Below, piece after piece: positions 35,533 to 43,171 of a stretch of DNA of 64,000 nt (positions within the stretch are counted from its first letter, which is position 1; every line of letters starts with the position of its first letter). The stretch spans positions 62,001-126,000 of the forward strand of contig CAVVOG010000001.1 in the NCBI GenBank assembly GCA_963749895.1. The letters run 5' to 3'. The position numbers were made by a program, and so were the translations under genes. The notes under the pieces were generated by a model that made no database searches, was not told where the DNA came from, and worked only from the letters and a program-made list of their open reading frames with translations. The DNA is from AC-51 sp963749895 (lineage in GTDB: Bacteria; Actinomycetota; UBA4738; HRBIN12).

Positions 35533-37156
35533 CTACTTCTTCGAGGTGACGGCCTTGTCCTTCTTGGCCTGTCGGAACGCCTGCCAGCCGGGGATCCCGT
35601 TCACGCCGCCGCCCGCGTGCGTCGCCGCGGACCCGTGGTACAGGCCCTTGATCGGCGAACGGTAGTCGGCGTAGCCGGGCGCCGGGCGCATGTGGAACAG
35701 CTGGTCCACGCTGAGCTCCCCGGCGAAGATGTTCCCGCCGATCAGCCCGAGGTCCTGCTCCATGTCATAGGGCCCGATCACCTGGTAGTCGATGATCGAG
35801 CTCTTGAAGTTCGGCGCGAGCTCGTCGTACAGGTCGAAGATCCGCTTCGCATAGGCGTCGAGCTCCTCGCGGTGGGGCTCCTCCACCCACTCCTTCGGCA
35901 CCCACTGCGTGAACATCGAGAAGATGTGCACGCCCTCGGGCGCGAGCTTCTTGTCGAGCGTCGTCGGGATCGTGCCGTCGACGAACGGCGCCACGGCCGG
36001 CTTGCCGTCGATGTGCGCGTCCTGGAACGCCCGTTCCGCGTACTGCGGGCTGAAGCACAGCTCGACCGACCCGGTGTGGTGGTCCTGGATCCCCTTGCCG
36101 GGGCGCGAGACGAACTCGGGCAGCTCGCTCAACGCGACGTTGATCTTCACGACGCCCGAGCGGGTCTTCCACCGCTCGATGTCGAACACGAAGTCGGCCG
36201 GCAGTTCGTGGCGGTCGAGCAGGTCGAGGAACGCGATCTTCGGGTGGATCGTCGTCACGACGACCGGCGCGCGCAGCTCTTCGCCGCTCTCGAGCGCGAC
36301 CCCCACCGTTCGCCCGTTGCGAACGAGGATCTTCTTGACCTTCGCGCCCGGTGCGGATCTCGCATCCGAACGACTCGGCGCTTCGACGGATCGAGTCGCT
36401 CACGGCGCCCATGCCGCCCTGCTGGAACCCCCACGACCCGAGGTGACCGTCGCCGACGTCGCCGATCGAGTGGTGCAGCATCACGTACGCGGTCCCGGGC
36501 TCGTCGGGGCCGGCCCACGTCCCGATCACGCCGTTGACCGTGAGCATCCCCTTGATCGCGTCGGACTCGAACCAGTCGTCCAGCAGGTCCGTCACGCTCA
36601 TCGAGAACAGGCGCGTCACGTCGCCGACGCCGCGTTCCCCGAGCTTGCGCATCTTCCACGCGGTACGCACGGTCTCGAGCAGGTCGCCGGGCCTCGTCGA
36701 CCCGACGTGCGGCGGCACCTGGATCATCAGCGGGCCGAGCACGTCGGCGACGCCCTTCATCCACGCCTCCCACTTCGGCAGCGTGTCGGCGTCCTTCTTC
36801 GAGAACTGGGCGATCGACTCGTAGGACTTCGCGGCGTCGTCCGCGTACACGGTGATCGCGCGCCCGTCGGGGAAGGCCTGGAAGTACGGACCGAACGGTG
36901 TCACGTCGTACCCGAACTGCTTCAGCTTCAGCTCGCGGATGACGGTCGGCGGCATCAGCGACATCACGTAGGAGTAGGTCGTGACGTTGATCTCCGGGTG
37001 GTCGGCGAACGGCGCGCTGGTGTCGGCCGCGCCGCCGGTCTTGTCGCGGGCCTCGAGCACCACGGTCTTCGCGCCTTCCCGGGCGAAGTAGGCGCCGGAC
37101 GTGAGCCCGTTGTGCCCACCGCCGATCACGATCGCGTCGTAGACGTTGGCAGCCAT
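35533..37156 (-). CDS. Phytoene-desaturase-like FAD/NAD(P) oxidoreductase, one-base frameshift
   Basis: 540 residues after removing one extra base in a GGG run near 36348 (join EIRTG|AKVKKILVRNG). N-terminal dinucleotide fold AIVIGGGHNGLTSGAYFA and EARDKTGGAADT are typical of the carotenoid-desaturase/retinol-saturase group; C-terminal GLYHGSAATHAGGGVNGIPGW closes the FAD site. No carotenoid gene is nearby, and this branch is common in actinobacteria with unassigned function. ATG 37156 follows AAGGA. First gene of the unit controlled from 37241-37270, followed by the acyl-CoA synthetase. Confidence 0.85.
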
Positions 37157-37240
37157 CTGCGTTCCTTCCCCTCGTCCAGGCCTCTCGTCGAGGCCCTTCT
37201 TCCGGCGCCCCGAGCCCCCGGCGGGCGGACGCACGCGCGT

Positions 37241-37270
37241 ATCATGCGCAGTCCTTGAATCACCAGTCAA
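37241..37270 (-). promoter_or_regulatory. Promoter and operator for the oxidoreductase-synthetase unit
   Basis: On the minus strand TTGACT (37270-37265), 18-base spacer, CATGAT (37246-37241). The 16-base TTGA-N8-TCAA element at 37255-37270 covers the -35 box and part of the spacer; the same element occurs in the divergent tetR promoter, so repression by that regulator is likely. Confidence 0.6.
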
Positions 37271-37293
37271 CTCCGTGGCCACCGTCACTCGGG

Positions 37294-37340
37294 TTGACTT
37301 CGCAGGTCATGCCGCTACAGTGCTTTGAACGGTCGGTCAA
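37294..37340 (+). promoter_or_regulatory. tetR promoter and operator
   Basis: TTGACT (37294-37299), 16-base spacer and TACAGT (37316-37321), a good -35/-10 pair. The start point should fall near 37328, inside TTGAACGGTCGGTCAA (37325-37340), the second copy of the TTGA-N8-TCAA element. That position would let the TetR protein repress its own gene. Confidence 0.65.
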
Positions 37341-37378
37341 CGATCCGATCCGGGTTGTGCGCCGTTCAGGAGCCGCGC

Positions 37379-38005
37379 GTGGCGAAGACGAGAGCGAAGC
37401 AGCGGGACCGGCATCAGGAGATCCTGGAGGCCGCGGCCGAGGTCATCACCGACAAGGGTCTGGCCGAGACCCGCATCCAGGACATCGCCGAGCGCTGTGG
37501 CGTCTCGCCGGGGTTGATCCTCTACTACTTCGAGTCGAAGGATCGGCTCCTGGTGGAGGCGTTGACCTACTCGAACGACCGCTTCTACCTGCGCACGTCC
37601 CGGGAGCTTCGACGGATGACCTCGGCGAAGGAGCGCCTGGCGCGACTGATCGAGCTGTCGGTCCCCGGGCTGCTGCCCGAGTACTCACTCTTGGACGAGT
37701 GGGCGCTGTGGCTCGAGGTCTGGGTCCGAGCGCTCCGCGACCCGCAGATGGCGAAGGACCGCGAGGCGCTCGACCGCCGATGGGTCCAGACGATCGCCGA
37801 CGTGATACGACTCGGCCGCCAGACGGGTGAGTTCCCCACCGACGACGACGCCGACGCCGACGACCTCGCGATGCAACTCGGCTCGCTGATGGACGGCCTC
37901 GCGATCCAGGTCCTGCTGAACGACACGCTGCTCACGCCGGCCCGGATGCACGAGATCTCGCTCGACGTCGCGAAGCGCCTGATCGGCTTCGACGGCGAGC
38001 TGTAG
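37379..38005 (+). CDS. TetR-family transcriptional regulator
   Basis: 208 residues. N-terminal helix-turn-helix: RHQEILEAAAEVITDKGLAET, then IQDIAERCGVSPGLILYYF, the classical TetR recognition helix. The C-terminal ligand domain has ERLARLIELSVPGLLPEYSLLDEW and LAMQLGSLMDGLAIQVLL, resembling the BetI/TetR_C_6 type. GTG 37379 has AGGAG with a 6-base gap. It probably represses itself and the divergent oxidoreductase-synthetase unit through the paired sites. Converges with the tRNA-binding-domain gene after 2 bases. Confidence 0.9.
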   Translation: MAKTRAKQRDRHQEILEAAAEVITDKGLAETRIQDIAERCGVSPGLILYYFESKDRLLVEALTYSNDRFYLRTSRELRRMTSAKERLARLIELSVPGLLPEYSLLDEWALWLEVWVRALRDPQMAKDREALDRRWVQTIADVIRLGRQTGEFPTDDDADADDLAMQLGSLMDGLAIQVLLNDTLLTPARMHEISLDVAKRLIGFDGEL

Positions 38006-38007
38006 GC

Positions 38008-38340
38008 TCAGCCGATCGCAGAACCCCGTTCGACATCGCGGTCGGGCTGCAGCAGCACCACCCCGTGCTCGTCGGAGTAGGCGCCGAGGACGAGCACCTC
38101 GCTCTTGAAGCCGGCCACCCGCTTCGGCTCGAAGCCGAGGACGCACACGACCTGGCGGCCGAGCAGCTCGTCCTTCGCGTAGTGGGTCGCCTGGGCGCTC
38201 GACCGCCGGGTCCCCATCTCCGGTCCGAAGTCGATCGTGAGCTTGTACGCGGGGTTCCGTGCCTCCGGGAAGTCCTCGACCTCGGTGATCACGCCGACCG
38301 TGAGCCGCAGGCGTTCGAACTCCTCCCAGGTCGCGGTCAC
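38008..38340 (-). CDS. csaA: tRNA-binding (EMAP/CsaA) domain protein
   Basis: 110 residues. The single OB-fold tRNA-binding domain is recognisable from LTVGVITEVEDFPEARNPAYKLTIDFG, TRRSSAQATHYA and LLGRQVVCVLGFEPKRVAGFKSEVLVLG, the CsaA pattern. CsaA forms dimers and was described as an export-related chaperone with tRNA-binding ability in Bacillus. The GTG at 38340 overlaps the stop of the agmatinase gene, an unexpected pairing. Confidence 0.88.
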   Translation of the reverse strand: MTATWEEFERLRLTVGVITEVEDFPEARNPAYKLTIDFGPEMGTRRSSAQATHYAKDELLGRQVVCVLGFEPKRVAGFKSEVLVLGAYSDEHGVVLLQPDRDVERGSAIG

Positions 38341-39338
38341 GCCTCGGCTCCGCCGGCGATCCGGTCGGCGATCAGGCAGATCAGCTCGAACCCGATCCGC
38401 GTCGCGTTCTGGGCCGTCATCGAGTTCGGCGAGTCGACGCTCGGCATCAGCTCGACGACGTCGGCGCCGATCACGTCGAGGCCGCGCATCCCCTGGATGA
38501 TCCGTATCGCCTCCTTCATCGTGAGGCCCTCCTCGCCGGGCTCGGGATTCGACACGGCCGGGGCGATCGTCGTGTCGAGCACGTCGAGGTCGAAGCTCAC
38601 GTACACGGGCAGGTCGCCGACGCGCTCGCGGATCAGCGCGATCGTGCCGTCGATCCCGAGATCGTCGTCGAACTCGTCCTTCGTCACGATCCGGTAGCCG
38701 AGCTCACGGCTCGTCTTGCCGGGGTCCATCCAGACGTCGTGGCCCCGGATCCCGATCTGGACGCTGCGGGTCGCGTCGACGTGCTGCTCGTGCACCGACT
38801 TCGACGCCCAGTGTCCGGCCGAGTCGTACGCGCCGTACCAGTTCGGGAAGTCGTCGTACGTGTCGTAGTGCGCGTCGAAGTGCACGACCGCGGCGGGTCG
38901 ACCGTGCCGAGACTCGGGGCCGGCGATCGCCCGCAGGATCGCGAGCGAGATCGAGTGGTCCCCGCCGAAGGACACGGGGCGGGCGCCCGCCGCGTCGATC
39001 GGCCGGTAGAACCGCTCGATCTCGCGGACCGCGACGTCGTTCACGAGCGTGTTGAGGATCGGTACGTCGCCGAGGTCGCGGATGCGGACCGCGTTCCAGG
39101 GATCGAACTGCCACTTCAGGTGGAGCCGCTGGTACGCCATCGAGACGTCGCGGATCGAGCGGGGTCCCATGTGCTGGTCACGCCAGGTGGTGCCGTTCCC
39201 GCTCGAGTGCGGCACGCCAACGAGCGCGATGTCCACGTTCGTGGGGTCGGGATCCAGCTCGCAGCGGTAGAGGGTCGGCGGTCCCCACCAGTGCAGGAAC
39301 CCGAGGTCGGCGACGGTGATGTCGTCGGGCACGTCCAT
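38337..39338 (-). CDS. speB: Agmatinase-family ureohydrolase
   Basis: 333 residues, binuclear-manganese ureohydrolase. All six ligands are present: H128 in GGDHS, D155, H157 and D159 in FDAHYDTY, and D250, D252 in SFDLDVLD. The substrate loop after them reads DTTIAPAVSNPEPGE where arginases/agmatinases usually have DPxxxPGTGxP, so guanidino-acid hydrolases such as guanidinobutyrase are alternatives. Product is urea plus an amine, e.g. putrescine from agmatine. Leaderless start at 39338, divergent from the nucleoside hydrolase only 31 bases away. Confidence 0.85.
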   Translation of the reverse strand: MDVPDDITVADLGFLHWWGPPTLYRCELDPDPTNVDIALVGVPHSSGNGTTWRDQHMGPRSIRDVSMAYQRLHLKWQFDPWNAVRIRDLGDVPILNTLVNDVAVREIERFYRPIDAAGARPVSFGGDHSISLAILRAIAGPESRHGRPAAVVHFDAHYDTYDDFPNWYGAYDSAGHWASKSVHEQHVDATRSVQIGIRGHDVWMDPGKTSRELGYRIVTKDEFDDDLGIDGTIALIRERVGDLPVYVSFDLDVLDTTIAPAVSNPEPGEEGLTMKEAIRIIQGMRGLDVIGADVVELMPSVDSPNSMTAQNATRIGFELICLIADRIAGGAEA

Positions 39339-39346
39339 GTCATCGA

Positions 39347-39352
39347 ACGCTA
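39347..39352 (-). promoter_or_regulatory. Leaderless -10 box (TAGCGT) for the ureohydrolase gene
   Basis: On the minus strand TAGCGT, 8 bases, ATG 39338. Part of a 31-base divergent intergenic region that holds two back-to-back -10 boxes. Confidence 0.5.
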
Positions 39353-39357
39353 CCGGC

Positions 39358-39363
39358 TATCGT
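39358..39363 (+). promoter_or_regulatory. Leaderless -10 box (TATCGT) for the nucleoside hydrolase gene
   Basis: TATCGT, 6 bases, ATG 39370. Only 5 bases separate it from the -10 box of the opposite gene. Confidence 0.5.
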
Positions 39364-39369
39364 TCCGCC

Positions 39370-40362
39370 ATGCCGACGCCCTTGATCCTCGACGTCGACA
39401 CCGGGGTGGACGACCTCGTCGCACTCTTGCTCGCGGTCGCCTCGCCCGAGGTCGAGCTGGTGGGCGCCACCACGGTCATGGGGACCACCGACGTGAGGCG
39501 GACCACCCGCAACACGCTGCTGGTCCTCGAGCTCGCGGGCGCCGGACACGTGGAGGTCGCCCGCGGGGCGTCCGCGCCACTCGTCCAGTCCTGGGAGAGC
39601 TTCATGATCGTCCACGGCGAGGAGGGACTCGGCGGGTTCTCGCCGTGGGACCCGGCCGCTGCGCCGTCTGATCGCGACGCCGCGACGCTGATCGTCGAGG
39701 AGGCGCGCCGGCGGCCCGGCGAGATCCTCCTGGTGTCGACCGGCCCACTCACGAACATCGCGAACGCGCTCGCGATGGAGCCACGCCTGCCCGCGTTGCT
39801 GAAGGGCTACGCGCTGATGGGTGGGGCGTACCGCGAGGGCGGGAACGTGACGCCGCGGGCGGAGGCGAACGTCTGGATGGACCCCGAGGCCGGCACGCGG
39901 GTCTTCGAAGGGTTCTCCGGCGCCGCGCCGGCCCAGCTTCCGATGTGCCTCGGCCTCGACGTGACCGAGCGCGTGTGGCTATCCGACGCGGACGTGGAGG
40001 CGATCTGTGCGCCGGCGCCGGACTCCCCGCTCGCCCGGCTCGTGCGCGAGTCGATCCGCTTCTACGCTGACTTCTACGCATCGACCGGCTACGACGACGG
40101 CGCATGCATGCACGATCCGCTCACGCTCCTCGCGGCGATCGACCCTTCGCTCTGTACCTGGACCGACACCCGCGTGGAGGTCGAGCTCCAAGGCACGTGG
40201 ACCCGGGGCGAGACCGTCACCGACCTCCTCGACATCCGTTCCACCCCGTGGTCGGACTGGGCCGCCGAGGACAACGCTCGCGTCGCCACGTCGGTCGACA
40301 CCCCGGCTGCCGTCACGAGGATCGTCGAGCGGCTGCGATCCCTCGTGGAGGCTCGTGCGTGA
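39370..40362 (+). CDS. Ribonucleoside hydrolase (IunH family)
   Basis: 330 residues. N-terminal calcium site D8-x-D10-x-G-x-D14-D15 in LDVDTGVDDLVALL, ILLVSTGPLTNIANAL, GGNVTPRAEANVWMDPEA and the late CMHDPLTLLAAI with the catalytic-region His and Asp. These cut the N-glycosidic bond of purine or pyrimidine nucleosides, releasing ribose. The stop overlaps the ribokinase GTG, a natural partner that phosphorylates the ribose released. Confidence 0.9.
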   Translation: MPTPLILDVDTGVDDLVALLLAVASPEVELVGATTVMGTTDVRRTTRNTLLVLELAGAGHVEVARGASAPLVQSWESFMIVHGEEGLGGFSPWDPAAAPSDRDAATLIVEEARRRPGEILLVSTGPLTNIANALAMEPRLPALLKGYALMGGAYREGGNVTPRAEANVWMDPEAGTRVFEGFSGAAPAQLPMCLGLDVTERVWLSDADVEAICAPAPDSPLARLVRESIRFYADFYASTGYDDGACMHDPLTLLAAIDPSLCTWTDTRVEVELQGTWTRGETVTDLLDIRSTPWSDWAAEDNARVATSVDTPAAVTRIVERLRSLVEARA

Positions 40363-41267
40363 CACGTGGGCCGCTCGTGGTGCTGGGGGCGATCAACGTC
40401 GACCTCGTGGTGAGCGGGGTCGGCCTCCCCAAGCCGGGCGAGACGAAGATCGGTGGTTCCTTCTCCCGACACCACGGCGGGAAGGGCGGCAACCAGGCGA
40501 TCGCCGCGGCCCGCGCGGGCGCTCCCGTCGTGATGCTCGGCGCCGTCGGAGACGACGAGCTGGGCGCGGCCGCGCTCGACGCGCTCGACGTCGAGGGCGT
40601 GGCGCTCGACCGGGTCCGTCGGGTCCCGGAGACCGCGACCGGGGTCGCGCTGATCGCGGTGAACCGGCGCGGCGAGAACCAGATCGTCGTGGCTCCGGGC
40701 GCCAACGCGGCGCTCGGCGACGTGTCCGACGAGCTCGACGCGATCGGTCCCTCGGTGGTGCTCGCGAGCTGCGAGATCCCCTACGCCACGGTCTCGTCGG
40801 CCGTGCGCTGGTGCCGCGCCCACGACGACACCGCGTTCCTGCTGAACCCCGCCCCGGCACAGCCGCGCCTGCGGAACCTCCTGCCGGGCGCCGCCGTGGT
40901 GACGCCGAACGCGGGCGAGATCCGCGAGCTGAGCCCCGGCGGGAAGGACGTCCGCGCCACCGCACGAGGGCTCGCCGGGCGGTTCGACGGGCTCGCGATC
41001 GCGGTGACGCTCGGCGAGGACGGAGCCCTCCTGATCCAGGGCGAGCGCGAGACCCTGATCGACGCGCCGATCGTCGACCCCGTGGACACCACGGGGGCGG
41101 GCGACTGCTTCAACGGGGTGCTCGCCGCGGCCCGGTGGGCAGGTCTGCCGCTGGACGACGCGGTCCGTCGCGCGGTCGCGGCGGCGGCCCTGTCGGTCAC
41201 GGTCGAGGGCGCCCGAGAGGGGATGCCCACGGCCGACCGGATCGACGCGGCGCTCGATCAGCCCTGA
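40359..41267 (+). CDS. rbsK: Ribokinase (PfkB family)
   Basis: 302 residues. PfkB signature one GGKGGNQAIAAARAGAPV near the N-terminus and signature two VDTTGAGDCFNGVLAAA, with the catalytic Asp of GAGD. Starting LGAINVDLVV is the usual ribokinase opening. Phosphorylates ribose (or a close sugar) to ribose 5-phosphate. GTG start overlaps the nucleoside hydrolase stop; the 3' end overlaps the convergent DinB-like gene by 10 bases. Confidence 0.9.
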   Translation: MTRGPLVVLGAINVDLVVSGVGLPKPGETKIGGSFSRHHGGKGGNQAIAAARAGAPVVMLGAVGDDELGAAALDALDVEGVALDRVRRVPETATGVALIAVNRRGENQIVVAPGANAALGDVSDELDAIGPSVVLASCEIPYATVSSAVRWCRAHDDTAFLLNPAPAQPRLRNLLPGAAVVTPNAGEIRELSPGGKDVRATARGLAGRFDGLAIAVTLGEDGALLIQGERETLIDAPIVDPVDTTGAGDCFNGVLAAARWAGLPLDDAVRRAVAAAALSVTVEGAREGMPTADRIDAALDQP

Positions 41268-41698
41268 TCGGCGAACGCCGCGATCTCGGCGGCGTGCTCG
41301 TCGTAGTGCTCGAAGGTCTCCCCCGAGAAGTCCGCTGCGGCCTCGTCCGTGAGATCGGGGACCGCCACGATCGCAGCACGGACGCGGGCACGCGCGTCGG
41401 CTGCACCCGCCACGACCTCGTCCCACGACATCGCCTTCGACGCGGCGGCGATGTCCGCGTTCATGGCATCCCAGTAGGCGTCGTCGTGGTCCTCGTCCTC
41501 GTACGTGCCGGCGGCCATCGCCTCGAGGTTCCCGCCCGCGAAGTCGGCCCAGGCGGCGCAGTGCCACACGAGGTCCTGAACGGACCATCCGGGCACGACG
41601 CCCTCGACCGTGCGGCGCTCCGCGGAGACGCGGGCGACCGCGGCCTCAAGCCCCGCCCAGGCGTCGGCCTCACGCTGCAGCAGTTCGTCGCGATCCAT
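41258..41698 (-). CDS. DinB/maleylpyruvate-isomerase-type (mycothiol-dependent-like) protein
   Basis: 146 residues forming a four-helix bundle: helix one ELLQREADAWAGLEAAVARV, metal-site HCAAW after WSVQDLVW, and HYDEHAAEIAAF near the C-terminus supply the three His expected of DinB-like metalloenzymes. In actinobacteria these often use mycothiol, which supports the proposed lineage. AGGAGG precedes the ATG at 41698. Substrate unknown. Confidence 0.8.
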   Translation of the reverse strand: MDRDELLQREADAWAGLEAAVARVSAERRTVEGVVPGWSVQDLVWHCAAWADFAGGNLEAMAAGTYEDEDHDDAYWDAMNADIAAASKAMSWDEVVAGAADARARVRAAIVAVPDLTDEAAADFSGETFEHYDEHAAEIAAFADQG

Positions 41699-41750
41699 GG
41701 AACCCCTCCTCGTCGTCGGTCGGCTCGTCGTCGGGCGACAGCGTACGGCG

Positions 41751-42668
41751 CTACAGGGGAGGCGGAACCTCCGGTTCGGCCCGCGACCCCGCGGCCAGGA
41801 CCACGCCGCCCAGCACGAGCGCGCCGCCGACCAGCTGCGGCGTCGTGAACCACTCGCCCAGCACGACGAACGCCAGCGCCGTGGCGAAGATCGGCTCGAG
41901 GTAGCCGAACGGGGCCGTGCGCGTCATCCCCCGGCGCTTCAGCGCCCATGCCCACAGCACGAACCCCAGCAGGATCGGTCCGAGGGCCGAGAACACGACG
42001 ATCGCCCAGTCCACGGGGCGGACCGCAGACCAGTCCTGCGCGATCATCGCGGGGACCGAGGCCGCGATCAGGAGGACACCGCCGGTCGTCATGCTCGTCG
42101 CGACCATCTCGCCCTGCGGCATCCGCTCGCCGAGTCGGTCGACGATCGCCCCGTAGATGCCGAACGAGATCGCCGTGCCCAGCGACAGCAGGTCGCCGGC
42201 CCTGACCTCGCCGATCCCGCTCGAGCCGAGGAAGACGAGGACCCCGCCCATGCCCACGGCGAGCCCGGCCAGCTCCCGAGGGGCGGGCCGGCGCCGGGCG
42301 GCGAGCGACGCGAAGGTCACGCCCCAGATCGGATGCGTCGCGACGAGGATCGCGCTCGCGACCACGCTCGTGCGGTCCAGACCCAGGACGAACGTGAACT
42401 CGAGCAGGAAGTACCCGAAGACACCGGCCACCATCGCGGCGCGCACGTCTCGGGACGGTGAGGGACCCCGGTGCCGACGCCGCAGGAGGTACCCGCCGGC
42501 GAGCGACACCAGCAACAGGTAGCGCACCCCCGTGAACGCCAACGGGTCGAGCCGCCGGAACGCGATCGTGAACAGCGTGAACGTCGAGGCCCACAGGGCG
42601 ACCGACACCACCGCGGCCCCCGCGGTCCAGACGCCGGCGACGCGCGGCTCAGCCGGTCGATCGCTCAC
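41751..42668 (-). CDS. EamA-family (DMT superfamily) transporter
   Basis: 305 residues, ten predicted helices in two repeats: WASTFTLFTIAFRRLDPLAFTGVRYLLL opens repeat one and LLSLGTAISFGIYGAIVDRLG repeat two; FGYLEPIFATALAFVVLGEWF is the typical late helix. Likely an exporter of small metabolites. GTG 42668 overlaps the ASCH stop, making a three-gene chain from the semialdehyde dehydrogenase. Not closely like the EamA protein at 27626. Confidence 0.85.
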   Translation of the reverse strand: MSDRPAEPRVAGVWTAGAAVVSVALWASTFTLFTIAFRRLDPLAFTGVRYLLLVSLAGGYLLRRRHRGPSPSRDVRAAMVAGVFGYFLLEFTFVLGLDRTSVVASAILVATHPIWGVTFASLAARRRPAPRELAGLAVGMGGVLVFLGSSGIGEVRAGDLLSLGTAISFGIYGAIVDRLGERMPQGEMVATSMTTGGVLLIAASVPAMIAQDWSAVRPVDWAIVVFSALGPILLGFVLWAWALKRRGMTRTAPFGYLEPIFATALAFVVLGEWFTTPQLVGGALVLGGVVLAAGSRAEPEVPPPL

Positions 42669-43171
42669 GCCGGGTCGGCCACCCCGGGCGGCCACACCAC
42701 CGTGAACCGCTCGAGCACGACCTCCGTGTCGTCGTCGAAGACCCATCCCTCCGCAGCTGCCCGACCGGAGAAGTACGCCACGTGTCCCTCGCGCCAGTCG
42801 GGGAGCGTTCGGTCCCCTTCACCTTCGTCCCACGCGAACGACGCGTCCACGTCACCGAAGCGGGAGACGTCCACGCTCGTCGCCCGGTACACGCAGACCG
42901 GCTCGCCACGCCCGTCGACGACGACACAATGGTCACCCGACCGTGGCACGCGGTCGCCCTCGGCGCCGTCGGGTGCGTAGTCGCGAAGGGCTGAGGTCGT
43001 CGCGCGCTTCGGCCCGCGCACCACGAGGTCGGCGAGCTCGTCGGCCGTCGACGGCTCCGAACCGAACGCCACGACGTCGTAGCGATCGTCGGTCAGTCCC
43101 GTCGCCTCCAGGAACCGCGCGAAGTACGCGTCGGTCCCCGGCGTGTGGGCGCTGCCCCCGAACGTCCTCAC
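42665..43171 (-). CDS. ASCH domain protein
   Basis: 168 residues. KRATTSALRDYAPDGAEGDRVPRSGDHCVVVD and CVYRATSVDVSRFGDVD, ending in a strand VVLERFTVVWP, match the ASCH beta-barrel related to PUA domains, thought to bind RNA or nucleoside-like ligands; one bacterial member has amidohydrolase activity on acetylcytidine. The extended C-terminal half (EGEGDRTLPDWREGHVAYF) is the YqfB-like long form. GTG at 43171 overlaps the dehydrogenase stop, and its own stop overlaps EamA. Confidence 0.82.
   Translation of the reverse strand: MRTFGGSAHTPGTDAYFARFLEATGLTDDRYDVVAFGSEPSTADELADLVVRGPKRATTSALRDYAPDGAEGDRVPRSGDHCVVVDGRGEPVCVYRATSVDVSRFGDVDASFAWDEGEGDRTLPDWREGHVAYFSGRAAAEGWVFDDDTEVVLERFTVVWPPGVADPA

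Noticed and set aside
35533..37156. Carotenoid biosynthesis cluster
   Set aside because: Only one desaturase-like gene is present, next to an acyl-CoA synthetase; no phytoene synthase or cyclase.
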